The notes: a model not told the origin generated them from the sequence alone. Counted from the first letter of the stretch, positions 1 through 6,068 are shown. The stretch: DNA of 7,734 bases from an uncultured Chloroflexota bacterium (GCA_913030785.1 CAJWER010000138.1:1-7734); one strand, 5' to 3'. Program-made: numbers and translations.

Positions 1-114
1 CTGAAGGTCGCAACGACTGGTGGAAACAAGCCTGTTTCACTAAATGGCGAGGTTATTTCTGCTGGAATCAACCTTTACGTTAAGCACAACGCCCCGGCTA
101 CAATGAACGCCTAG
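1..114 (+). CDS. C-terminal end of an unidentified, probably phage, protein (5' end outside window)
   Basis: Frame 1 is open from base 1 and gives 37 residues before a TAG stop at 112-114. The peptide is rich in Gly, Asn, Ala and Val and ends in KHNAPATMNA, a style seen in the ends of phage virion or tail-fibre proteins. I do not recognise the family. The phage assignment rests mainly on what follows: a hairpin directly after the stop, a T4-type late promoter motif and another plus-strand ORF. The gene runs opposite to everything in the bacterial part of the window. It could also be a non-phage protein of another AT-richer genome. Confidence 0.45.
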   Translation: MKVATTGGNKPVSLNGEVISAGINLYVKHNAPATMNA

Positions 115-120
115 GCCGCC

Positions 121-140
121 TGGGGGAGCGATATCCCCCA
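121..140 (+). terminator. Hairpin, putative transcription terminator after the first ORF
   Basis: A perfect 7-bp stem, TGGGGGA (121-127) with TCCCCCA (134-140), closes a 6-nt loop GCGATA. It lies 6 nt after the TAG stop at 112-114 and before the next promoter motif. It is followed by CTCT and not by a long T run, so as an intrinsic terminator it is only moderate; phage gene ends often carry such short GC hairpins. Confidence 0.5.
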
Positions 141-178
141 CTCTAATGCAACCACAAGGTGTGTCGGTGACAAGTCCG

Positions 179-186
179 TATAAATA
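179..186 (+). promoter_or_regulatory. T4-type late promoter motif TATAAATA
   Basis: The octamer TATAAATA is an exact match to the late promoter core recognised by the T4 gp55 sigma factor with gp33 and the sliding clamp; marine T4-like phages use the same motif. It sits 34 nt upstream of the ATG at 221, after the previous gene's hairpin, where a late promoter is expected. An 8-mer can occur by chance in AT-rich DNA; the placement is what supports it. Confidence 0.55.
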
Positions 187-209
187 CAGAGTCAAAAACA
201 AAAATCACT

Positions 210-216
210 AAGGAGA
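210..216 (+). promoter_or_regulatory. Shine-Dalgarno site of the small ORF at 221
   Basis: AAGGAGA at 210-216 lies 4 nt before the ATG at 221 (5 nt counted from AAGGAG). This is a near-consensus ribosome binding site and fixes the start of the ORF. It is the main argument that this 78-residue frame is really translated. Confidence 0.6.
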
Positions 217-220
217 AATC

Positions 221-457
221 ATGTTATTAACTAACTCAAACGCAAAATTAAAAAAATCGGAAGTTACTTGGAAAGAAGGAGTGAAAGACAGAAGGCAGAT
301 TATAGGTCGGGAAGGAGGCAGCAGGAATAGTACAGGTCCTAAGCATGGAAATTATGCTATTTTTGGAAACCTTATTATGCTTTGCGAAGGCCCTGAAGGA
401 ATATCTTTAGAAGTGTGTTGGAAATTAATCACAGCTCTGAAGAATTTAGATAAATAA
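221..457 (+). CDS. Small hypothetical protein, probable phage gene
   Basis: A 78-residue ORF with an ATG start, a strong AAGGAG Shine-Dalgarno site and a T4-type late promoter motif just upstream. The product is basic in its N-terminal half (many Lys and Arg, and a Gly/Arg/Ser-rich stretch around residues 28-40) and more hydrophobic in its C-terminal half (residues 44-73). I see no signal peptide, no clear membrane segment and no catalytic motif, and I do not recognise the family. Codons are AT-rich, unlike the suf genes. Its 3' end overlaps the aberrant tail of the truncated sufS frame by 29 nt on the opposite strand, an arrangement probably created by the joint near 490-497 and not a natural one. 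The ORF itself seems complete. Confidence 0.55.
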   Translation: MLLTNSNAKLKKSEVTWKEGVKDRRQIIGREGGSRNSTGPKHGNYAIFGNLIMLCEGPEGISLEVCWKLITALKNLDK

Positions 458-923
458 ATCTTAATCTTAGACAGTCCTTAAACTTAATCATAAGTTCCTG
501 CGTCACCATCTGCCAGGGGACCATGTCACTGTGGTGCTCCATCTCGGTCACCACGACTTCGTCACCTGGCTGCAGGTTCGACCGCGCCCAACTGGCTGCC
601 ACGAGATTGATAGCCTCGGTGGTGTTGCGCGTCCAGATAATCTCTTCGGACTGACGCGCCCCTATGAAGCGCGCCACCTTCTCCCGCGCTTCCTCGTATC
701 TGTCGGTAGCCTCCATCGATAGTGCGTGGACACCGCGGTGCACGTTGGCGTTGTAGCCCTCGTAGTATTCGGTCAGCGCGCTGATAACCTGGCGTGGTTT
801 CTGGGAGGTCGCCGCGTTGTCTAGGTAGACAAGCGGCTTTCCATACACCTTCCTGGACAGGATGGGGAAATCGTCTCTGATTCTGGCGACGTCGATCGAC
901 GCCTGTTGAGTTGCTTCAGCCAT
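429..923 (-). CDS. sufS: SufS cysteine desulfurase, N-terminal fragment cut at the phage-like junction
   Basis: SufS is the PLP-dependent cysteine desulfurase that feeds sulfur to the SUF scaffold. Residues 1-142 match the family: YLDNAATSQKP at 33-43, NVHRGVHALS at 60-69, the TRNTTEAINLVA block at 98-109 and the PLP-stacking histidine region TEMEHHSDMVPWQ at 126-138. After Gln142 (about base 498) the homology stops and about 21 residues of AT-rich, unrelated sequence run to a TGA at 429-431. SufS is normally about 410 residues, so the Schiff-base lysine, the active-site cysteine and the whole C-terminal domain are missing and this frame cannot be an active enzyme. The ATG at 923 has AAAAGGGA upstream, and a 41-nt gap separates it from the Rieske gene, so it is the last suf gene visible. 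The cut is either an assembly joint or a real insertion or recombination. Confidence 0.9.
   Translation of the reverse strand: MAEATQQASIDVARIRDDFPILSRKVYGKPLVYLDNAATSQKPRQVISALTEYYEGYNANVHRGVHALSMEATDRYEEAREKVARFIGARQSEEIIWTRNTTEAINLVAASWARSNLQPGDEVVVTEMEHHSDMVPWQMVTQELMIKFKDCLRLRFIYLNSSEL
490..497. other. Junction between AT-rich phage-like DNA and the bacterial suf operon
   Basis: SufS homology ends at codon 142 (498-500); Glu143 (495-497) may still belong to it. To the left, composition drops sharply to AT-rich and gene direction changes to plus. No terminal repeat, tRNA end, target duplication or integrase is visible at the joint, so an integrated element is not supported. A copy of CTTAATC at 460-466 and another at 483-489 lie just left of the joint, but they are low-complexity. 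Confidence 0.7.
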
Positions 924-964
924 TGTTCGGTCCCTTTTGGGGGCTTTCTGCGGCGGGTAAGAGT

Positions 965-1270
965 CTACAGATCGACCTCGATGTCATTTCCACTGATCCT
1001 GACCTTGAATGTGTCGATGGGCAGAAATGCCGGTGACTCGGTAACTTCACCGTTGCGGATATCGAACCGGGCGCCGTGTCGGGGGCACTCAACCTCGAAA
1101 CCCATCAGTTCGCCCTGGTCGAGCGAGCCTTCGTCGTGGCTGCACACGTTGTCGATGGCGAACAGGTCGCCCGACGCATTGCAGATGGCAATTTCTCTGC
1201 CGCCGACTTCGTAGACCTTTACCTTGCCCGACGGGACCTCGTCGACTGTACCTACCCTCGTGAATGCCAA
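965..1270 (-). CDS. Rieske-type [2Fe-2S] ferredoxin of the SUF operon
   Basis: This gene encodes a small soluble Rieske protein of 101 residues, about the size of the ferredoxin components of Rieske non-haem oxygenases. The cluster ligands are complete: Cys43-x-His45 and Cys62-x-x-His65 (VCSH and CPRH), 17 residues apart, inside a beta-rich fold with no signal peptide or membrane anchor. I chose the TTG at 1268-1270 because it follows a GGGTGA Shine-Dalgarno site and gives a family-like N-terminus. The open frame runs back to 1519 only because it shadows the Rrf2 gene. The gene lies 65 nt after the Rrf2 stop and 41 nt before sufS. Similar Rieske genes sit inside SUF operons of Actinobacteria and other Gram-positive-like lineages. 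A role as electron donor or accessory in cluster assembly is inferred; a stray oxygenase ferredoxin is the alternative. Confidence 0.88.
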   Translation of the reverse strand: MAFTRVGTVDEVPSGKVKVYEVGGREIAICNASGDLFAIDNVCSHDEGSLDQGELMGFEVECPRHGARFDIRNGEVTESPAFLPIDTFKVRISGNDIEVDL

Positions 1271-1283
1271 GTAGTCACCCTTT
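1271..1283 (-). promoter_or_regulatory. Ribosome binding site deciding the TTG start of the Rieske gene
   Basis: On the minus strand AAAGGGTGA (1283-1275) is followed by CTAC and then TTG at 1270-1268. No ATG or GTG in frame lies between the Rrf2 stop and the conserved Rieske core, so this TTG is the only good start. Confidence 0.6.
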
Positions 1284-1335
1284 CTAATTATTGGGGCGCG
1301 AAAGCCCTTTCCCGGTTGTTGTGCATATCGCTCTG

Positions 1336-1791
1336 TTAGGGTCGGACGGCCAACTCTGCTCCGTTCTCCTTCGGCAATTCCGTCAACCTGTCTCGTTCCA
1401 ACAGATCGGCTATGCTCTTTGAATTCAGCACCGCCTGCATCGCCATCTCTACCTCCAGCCACACGCTGCGCTGACCGCACGCCGATGACTGGGTGCAATG
1501 GCCCTGCTCGTCGAGGCATCCCACTATGGTCTGTGTGCCACCCAGGTACTCCATCACCATACCCATGCTGATTTCTGACGGCTCCAGGGCCAGGGAGTGC
1601 CCGCCCAGAGGACCGCGTTGGGTCGTGGTCAACCCGCGCTTACGCAACGAGTGAAGGACCTGTACAAGATAGGGCTCGGGAATACCCTGGCGTTTCGAAA
1701 TATCGGTTGCACGGACCGGCCCCTCACCGCCGTTGGCGGCCAGATCTACCAGCGCCCGGACTCCATAGTCGACCTGCATCGGGATATGCAT
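1336..1791 (-). CDS. Rrf2-family Fe-S-sensing transcriptional regulator of the SUF operon
   Basis: A 151-residue Rrf2/IscR-type winged-helix regulator. Residues 9-20 (YGVRALVDLAAN) begin the family's first helix. Residues 27-50 hold the recognition helix region, with IPEPYLVQVLHSLRKRGL around 37-54, and RGPLGGHSLAL at 59-69 is the wing. Three cysteines, Cys92, Cys99 and Cys105 (C-x6-C-x5-C), lie where IscR binds its [2Fe-2S] cluster through C92, C98 and C104. The fourth IscR ligand, a histidine three residues after the last cysteine, is Arg108 here, so another residue must serve; His98 lies beside Cys99. The ATG at 1791 is preceded by GGAGG at 7 nt, which favours it over the ATG at codon 5. 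The gene lies 26 nt after sufU. It probably represses the operon from within according to cluster supply; this is inferred from family and context. Confidence 0.9.
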   Translation of the reverse strand: MHIPMQVDYGVRALVDLAANGGEGPVRATDISKRQGIPEPYLVQVLHSLRKRGLTTTQRGPLGGHSLALEPSEISMGMVMEYLGGTQTIVGCLDEQGHCTQSSACGQRSVWLEVEMAMQAVLNSKSIADLLERDRLTELPKENGAELAVRP

Positions 1792-1817
1792 GGTTCAGCC
1801 TCCACCGAGTGAGCGAG

Positions 1818-2285
1818 TCACTCCGTCCTCACCGTCTCCTTGTCCCCACGCAACGCCGCTTTTAGAGTGTTCCACGAAAGGGTCGCGCACTTGACCCTGG
1901 TCGGAAAGGCCGATATCCCGGAGAGCATTCCAAGGTCTCCAAGCGTGTCATCGTCGTCTTGGTCGTGTTCGGCTTCATCGACGGGGCCCCGCGTCAGCAT
2001 TTCATGGAATGCGTCAAATATCTGCTCTGCTTCCGTGAGGCTCTTCCCCATGACGCTCTCAGTCAGCATTGATGCCGAAGCGCGCGAAATCGCACAGCCC
2101 GAACCCTGAAATCCGATGTCGGCCACCTGGTCGCCATCTAGCGCCAGATAGATCGTAATCGTATCGCCGCAAAAAGGGTTGAACCCCTCGGCAGATCGGT
2201 CCGCCCCGTCCAGCAGCCGGAAATTCCTGGGCTTCCGGTTGTGCTCCATTATCATGTCTTGATATAGCTCTTCTAGCTCTGACAT
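1818..2285 (-). CDS. sufU: SufU, zinc-dependent sulfur-transfer partner of SufS
   Basis: SufU is an IscU-like protein that in SUF systems lacking SufE takes persulfide sulfur from SufS. The 155-residue product keeps the zinc ligands Cys39 and Asp41 (NPFCGD), Cys64 (GSGCAISRAS) and Cys133 (RVKCATLSW). The LYQDMIMEHNRKPRN block at 7-21 and the insertion between the second and third ligands are typical of SufU and absent from IscU. An acidic stretch at residues 103-114, with DQDDDD at 109-113 and around it, looks somewhat longer than usual. The gene starts 18 nt after the sufD stop with CAGGGGA as ribosome binding site, so it is cotranscribed and its product should act with the SufS encoded at the end of the operon. 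No sufE or sufA is visible in the window. Confidence 0.92.
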   Translation of the reverse strand: MSELEELYQDMIMEHNRKPRNFRLLDGADRSAEGFNPFCGDTITIYLALDGDQVADIGFQGSGCAISRASASMLTESVMGKSLTEAEQIFDAFHEMLTRGPVDEAEHDQDDDDTLGDLGMLSGISAFPTRVKCATLSWNTLKAALRGDKETVRTE

Positions 2286-2303
2286 ATTCCCCTGCCTTTT
2301 AGC

Positions 2304-3635
2304 TTATCCGGCAGATGCTCTGGTCGTTTCGACCGAGAGTTGGCGTTGCATCTGTAGCCTGAGCGGCGCTAGTCTCACACCGTCAATGATCTCGTTGGCG
2401 AATCCGGCTACCAGAAGCCTGCGCGCCGTATCCTCGTCCAGTCCCCGGCTCGCCATGTAGAAGAGCGCCTCGTCGGCGATTGCGCCGGCGGTCGCCCCGT
2501 GGGCGCACTGGACATCGTCTGCATATATTTCAAGGCTCGGCTTTGTGTTGATCCTCGCGCCCTCAGAGAGTAACAGGTTCTTGTCTGACTGAGTCGCGTA
2601 GGTCTTCTGGGCATCCCTCCTCACTAGGACTCGCCCAGAAAATACCGCCCGCGACGACCCGTCGAGGATACCCTTGAAGAGCTGGTCGCTTGAGCCGTGA
2701 GGCGTCTTGTGGTCGACATCTATGTGATTGTCGATGTGCTGGGTGCCGGAAGTAGCGTAGAGCCCCTTCAGGACACAGGAACTGCCGGGGCCGTCCAGTA
2801 GCACGCTAAGTCCATTTCGCGCGATGCGGGCGCCCTTTGAAAGCGACGTGGATAGGAAACTGGCGTCCCGTTGCAGCGCGACACTGGTCGTGCCGATGTG
2901 GAACGCCGCGTCGCTCTCAGCCAGATACCGGTAGTGTTCGATCTCGGAGCCCTCTGCGCCCACGATCTCGGCGACCGCATTGGTAAAGTATGGCCCGTCT
3001 CCCAGACTCACATAGCTCTCAACCAGCGTGAGCCTGCTGTTCCGACCGACCAGGACTAGCACCCGGGGATGGGACACAGTGGCCGTCGGGCCGCCCGTTG
3101 ACACAAACACCAGATGGACCGGTGCTGTAGTTTCTGAATCATCCGGGATCCGCACAAAGGCGCCATCGCTGGCAAACGCGGTGTTGACCGCCGCGAACCC
3201 GTCCTCATCTACGCTGACATACTTGCCGAGGTGTTGCTCGACGTGGACTTCGTCCACCGAGAGCACTTCGGAAAGGCTGGTAATCTGCGCTATGTCGTCG
3301 GTTGGCGCAGCTGAGAGCGCTGCCGAGTAGAACCCATCTACGAATACTAGCCGGGACCAGCCGTCGTCCCAGGGGGAGACGGCCTTTACGCCGGCAAGAC
3401 TAACGGCTTCTACCGCCAGCGCGGAAGGCAGGTCGAATTCGGCCCTTCCGATGGGGCTGACGTTCGTATACTTCCACTGCTCGTTACCACGGGTGGCGGT
3501 GGGGAATCCGGCCTGCTTGAATGCGGCGAGGCCTGTAGCGCGAAGCTTGCCGAGCCACGCGGGGCCATTTACCCCTGGGCTCGCCTCGAACGTTGCGTGG
3601 TCCGAAACATACTTGTCGTAGATGGCTTTTGTCAT
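2304..3635 (-). CDS. sufD: SufD, scaffold subunit of the SufBC2D complex
   Basis: SufD pairs with SufB and a SufC dimer in the cytoplasmic SufBC2D complex on which Fe-S clusters are built; it is also linked to iron acquisition. From the ATG at 3633-3635 the product has 443 residues, normal for the family. Visible marks are RGNEQWKYTNV at 49-59, the beta-helix core from about 150 to 400, HIDNHIDVDHKTPHGSSDQ at 300-318, and the C-terminal SLEIYADDVQCAHGAT block at 367-382, with Cys377 and His379 matching the conserved pair around E. coli SufD His360. The open frame continues upstream to 3731, but that part overlaps sufC and lacks homology. One nucleotide separates the sufC stop from this ATG, and no strong Shine-Dalgarno site is seen, so translational coupling to sufC is likely. 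All family features appear intact. Confidence 0.95.
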   Translation of the reverse strand: MTKAIYDKYVSDHATFEASPGVNGPAWLGKLRATGLAAFKQAGFPTATRGNEQWKYTNVSPIGRAEFDLPSALAVEAVSLAGVKAVSPWDDGWSRLVFVDGFYSAALSAAPTDDIAQITSLSEVLSVDEVHVEQHLGKYVSVDEDGFAAVNTAFASDGAFVRIPDDSETTAPVHLVFVSTGGPTATVSHPRVLVLVGRNSRLTLVESYVSLGDGPYFTNAVAEIVGAEGSEIEHYRYLAESDAAFHIGTTSVALQRDASFLSTSLSKGARIARNGLSVLLDGPGSSCVLKGLYATSGTQHIDNHIDVDHKTPHGSSDQLFKGILDGSSRAVFSGRVLVRRDAQKTYATQSDKNLLLSEGARINTKPSLEIYADDVQCAHGATAGAIADEALFYMASRGLDEDTARRLLVAGFANEIIDGVRLAPLRLQMQRQLSVETTRASAG

Positions 3636-3636
3636 C

Positions 3637-4401
3637 TTAGGCCGTCGGAATCTCTGCGGCGGGCTCTCGTAGCCAGTCGTAGCCGCGCTCCTCCAACTCC
3701 TCAGCCAGTTCACGGCCACCGGAGCGAACAATTCGGCCGTCGATCAGTACATGGACCATGTCGGGGACGATGTATCCCAGGATTCGCTGGTAGTGGGTCA
3801 CCAGGAGCGTCGCGTTCTTGGGGCTCCTGCGCCGGTTGATGCCCTCAGAGATGAGCCGCAGCGCGTCGATGTCCAGGCCCGAGTCCGTCTCGTCCAGGAT
3901 CGCGAGCGCCGGGTCGAGTATCGCCATTTGAAGCATCTCGTTGCGCTTCTTCTCCCCGCCGGAGAAGCCCTCGTTCACGGACCGCTTCGTTAGCTCCGTG
4001 TCCATGCCGATATCTTTCGAGGCCGCCCGGTATATCTTGTCGAACTGCCTGGCGTTGAGGGCCTCGTCGCCGCGGTGCTCAAGCAGTGCATCCAGCGCGG
4101 CCTTGATGAAGTGGCGGTTGCGCACACCCGGAAGCTCCGGGGGGTATTGGAACGCCAGGAATAGCCCGGCCAGGGCCCGCTGGTCCGGAAGAAGCCCCAA
4201 CAGGTCCTCTCCCTGGAACAGCACCTCTCCTTGCGTGACCTCGTACTCCCGCTTGCCGGCGAGGGTAGAGGCCAGAGTGCTCTTGCCGCTGCCGTTCGGG
4301 CCCATTAAGGCGTGGACCTCGCCCGTGGGCACCGATAGGTCGATGCCACGCAGTATCTCTGTCCCAGCCACCGATACATGAAGGTCTCGAATCTCTAGCA
4401 T
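3637..4401 (-). CDS. sufC: SufC, ABC-type ATPase of the SufBC2D complex
   Basis: SufC is the soluble ABC ATPase whose dimerisation on SufB and SufD drives the shape change needed for cluster assembly. The 254-residue product has all ABC motifs in order: Walker A GPNGSGKST at 34-42, Q-loop Gln85 (FLAFQYP), the SufC-type signature FSGGEKKRNE at 146-155, Walker B LAILDE at 166-171, D-loop SGLD at 174-177 and the switch His203 (VTHYQR). The ATG at 4401 has AGGAG 12 nt upstream, a rather long gap. The gene is separated from sufB by 154 nt that hold an inverted-repeat element, the largest gap in the operon, and is 1 nt from sufD. I see nothing broken. Confidence 0.96.
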   Translation of the reverse strand: MLEIRDLHVSVAGTEILRGIDLSVPTGEVHALMGPNGSGKSTLASTLAGKREYEVTQGEVLFQGEDLLGLLPDQRALAGLFLAFQYPPELPGVRNRHFIKAALDALLEHRGDEALNARQFDKIYRAASKDIGMDTELTKRSVNEGFSGGEKKRNEMLQMAILDPALAILDETDSGLDIDALRLISEGINRRRSPKNATLLVTHYQRILGYIVPDMVHVLIDGRIVRSGGRELAEELEERGYDWLREPAAEIPTA

Positions 4402-4430
4402 CCTGGTGCTAAACTCCTGTTTAAATTACC

Positions 4431-4548
4431 TCTTCTCCCCTCAAGGGAGAGGATTGAGGTGAGGGTGTATTGTTTACTCTGTTGGCCCCACTGCTAGGAA
4501 CCTGAACATCACCCTCAACCTGACCTTCTCCCTTTGAGGGAGAAGGGA
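4431..4548. repeat. REP/MITE-like imperfect inverted repeat between sufB and sufC
   Basis: Two related arms of about 37 bp, 4431-4467 and 4510-4547, face each other across a 42-nt spacer. Both carry CACCCTCA/TGAGGGTG-like inner ends (the left arm reads TGAGGTGAGGGTG, the right CACCCTCAACCTGA) and an outer palindrome. The right palindrome is a perfect 9-bp stem, CCTTCTCCC (4524-4532) with GGGAGAAGG (4538-4546), and a 5-nt loop. The left has TCTCCC/GGGAGA (4434-4450). Elements of this CCCTCTCCCTTGAGGGAGAGGG style recur in many bacterial genomes as dispersed repeats. It fills the sufB-sufC gap and contains no gene. It begins 8-10 nt after the sufB stop, so in mRNA it could protect the sufB 3' end or weaken read-through into sufC. 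Confidence 0.75.
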
Positions 4549-4555
4549 CTACACG

Positions 4556-6016
4556 CTAGCCCACTGCTCCTTCAAGACTGACTCGAAGCAGCTGCTGTGC
4601 CTCCATCGCGAACTCGAATGGCAACTCCTGGAAGATGCCCCGGCAAAAGCCGTTGATGATCATGTAGTGGGCCTCTTCCTCGGAGATGCCCCGCTGCATT
4701 GCGTAGAAAAGCTGGTCGTCGCTCACCTTCGAGGTCGACGCCTCATGCTCCATTCTCGCCGTGGGGTTCCGGACATCGATGTACGGAACCGTGTGGGCGC
4801 CGCACTTGTCCCCAACCAGCAGCGAGTCGCACTGGGTGAAGTTGGTTGCACCCTCGGCAGTAGGCATGATCTGCACCAGGCCCCGGTAGGTGCTCTCGCC
4901 CTGTCCGGCAGAGATGCCCTTGGCGACGATCGTGCTCTTTGTGTTCTTGCCGATGTGGGTCATCTTCGTACCGGTGTCGGCCTGCTGATGATTGTTCACC
5001 AGCGCCACCGAGTAGAACTCCCCGGTCGAGTTGTCGCCCTGCAGAATTACGCTGGGGTACTTCCATGTGATGGCCGAGCCTGTCTCAACCTGAGTCCACG
5101 AAATCTTGGAGTTCCTGCCAAGGGCCTTGCCACGCTTGGTCACGAAGTTATAGACGCCCCCGTTGCCATCCTTGTCGCCCGGATACCAGTTCTGGAGGGT
5201 GGAGTATTTGATCTCGGCGTCGTCCAGCGCCACAAGTTCGACCACGGCGGCGTGGAGCTGGTGCGACTTGCGCATCGGTGCGGTGCAACCTTCGAGGTAG
5301 CTCACGTATGAGCCCTTGTCGGCGATTATGAGGGTTCGCTCGAACTGACCGGTGTCCTCCGAGTTGATGCGGAAGTAGGTCATCAGCTCCATTGGGCAAC
5401 GAACGCCGGGCGGCACGTACACGAACGAGCCGTCGCTGAATACCGCCGAGTTGAGGGTGGCATAGAAGTTGTCGCTATAAGGGACGATGGAGCCCAGGTA
5501 CTTCTTGATCAGCTCCGGGTGGGTCCGCACGGCCTCACTAACCGAGCAAAAGATGACCCCGGCCTCTTCCAGCGACTTCTTGTAGGTCGTCGCGACCGAG
5601 CTGGAGTCGAAAATGGCGTCCACGGCCACGCCGGTCATCCGTTTCTGCTCCTCGATGGGGATGCCCAGCTTGCCGAAAGCCTCGATCAGCTCGGGGTCGA
5701 CTTCGTCAAGACTCTCTGGCTTTTGCTTGTCCGTGAAGGGCGATGAGTAGTAGCGGATGTCCTGGTAGTCGATCGCCGGAAACTCGACCTTGGCCCACTG
5801 CGGCCCCTCATGGTCGAGCGTCTCCCAGTGCCGGAATGCCTTGAGCCGCCACTCCAGCATGAACTCCGGCTCGTCCTTCTTGGCCGAGATCAGCCGGACG
5901 ATGTCCTCGTTCAAGCCCTTGGGCGCCTGGTCCGCGTCTATGTCAGTGACAAATCCGTACTTGTAGTCTGTGTCAAGGTTAGACGTGGTTCGTGAAATTA
6001 CGTTGGGCGTGGCCAC
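4556..6016 (-). CDS. sufB: SufB, main scaffold protein of the SufBC2D complex
   Basis: SufB is the scaffold on which the nascent cluster forms, receiving sulfur from SufS/SufU. The 486-residue product is full length and strongly conserved: DYKYGFVTDIDAD at 17-29, VPPGVRCPMELMTYFRIN at 201-218, YLEGCTAP at 240-247 with Cys244 (equivalent to the sulfur-accepting Cys254 of E. coli), NFTQCDSLL and KCGAHTVPYI around 392-413 with Cys396 and Cys405, and RMEHEAS at 421-427 with Glu424 matching the catalytically important E. coli Glu434. The start is a GTG (6014-6016) with CCGGAGA upstream at 9 nt; it gives a family-like N-terminus, and no better start exists. It is the first gene after the promoter at 6069-6098. 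The REP-like element follows directly after its stop. Confidence 0.97.
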   Translation of the reverse strand: MATPNVISRTTSNLDTDYKYGFVTDIDADQAPKGLNEDIVRLISAKKDEPEFMLEWRLKAFRHWETLDHEGPQWAKVEFPAIDYQDIRYYSSPFTDKQKPESLDEVDPELIEAFGKLGIPIEEQKRMTGVAVDAIFDSSSVATTYKKSLEEAGVIFCSVSEAVRTHPELIKKYLGSIVPYSDNFYATLNSAVFSDGSFVYVPPGVRCPMELMTYFRINSEDTGQFERTLIIADKGSYVSYLEGCTAPMRKSHQLHAAVVELVALDDAEIKYSTLQNWYPGDKDGNGGVYNFVTKRGKALGRNSKISWTQVETGSAITWKYPSVILQGDNSTGEFYSVALVNNHQQADTGTKMTHIGKNTKSTIVAKGISAGQGESTYRGLVQIMPTAEGATNFTQCDSLLVGDKCGAHTVPYIDVRNPTARMEHEASTSKVSDDQLFYAMQRGISEEEAHYMIINGFCRGIFQELPFEFAMEAQQLLRVSLEGAVG

Positions 6017-6046
6017 TGGTGGTAATCTCCGGAGCGTGAGAGTTTG

Positions 6047-6063
6047 TTGATGAAATAGGTCAA
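6047..6063. promoter_or_regulatory. Possible operator: TTGA-N9-TCAA inverted repeat
   Basis: TTGA at 6047-6050 and TCAA at 6060-6063 form a short inverted repeat with an AT-rich centre, placed at or just downstream of the predicted transcription start. A repressor bound here would block the suf promoter, and the operon encodes an Rrf2 regulator. It does not match the known IscR type 1 or type 2 site, and four-base half-sites are weak evidence. Confidence 0.25.
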
Positions 6064-6068
6064 GAAAT

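Noticed and set aside
460..489. CTTAATC direct repeats next to the junction as an integration target duplication
   Set aside because: Both copies lie on the phage-like side within low-complexity AT-rich DNA and do not flank an insert.
1295..1310. Small GGGC/GCCC hairpin between Rrf2 and the Rieske gene
   Set aside because: The 4-bp stem lacks a T run and is too short to call a terminator.
1271..1519. N-terminal extension of the Rieske frame to 184 residues
   Set aside because: It runs antiphase inside the Rrf2 coding sequence and has no Rieske homology. A TTG with a ribosome binding site gives the expected length.
3636..3731. N-terminal extension of SufD by 32 residues
   Set aside because: It overlaps the end of sufC in another frame and lacks SufD similarity; the ATG at 3635 fits the family.
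4667..5311. Long plus-strand open frame opposite sufB
   Set aside because: It is fully antisense to a strongly conserved gene, has no recognisable motif, and open antisense frames are common in GC-rich DNA.
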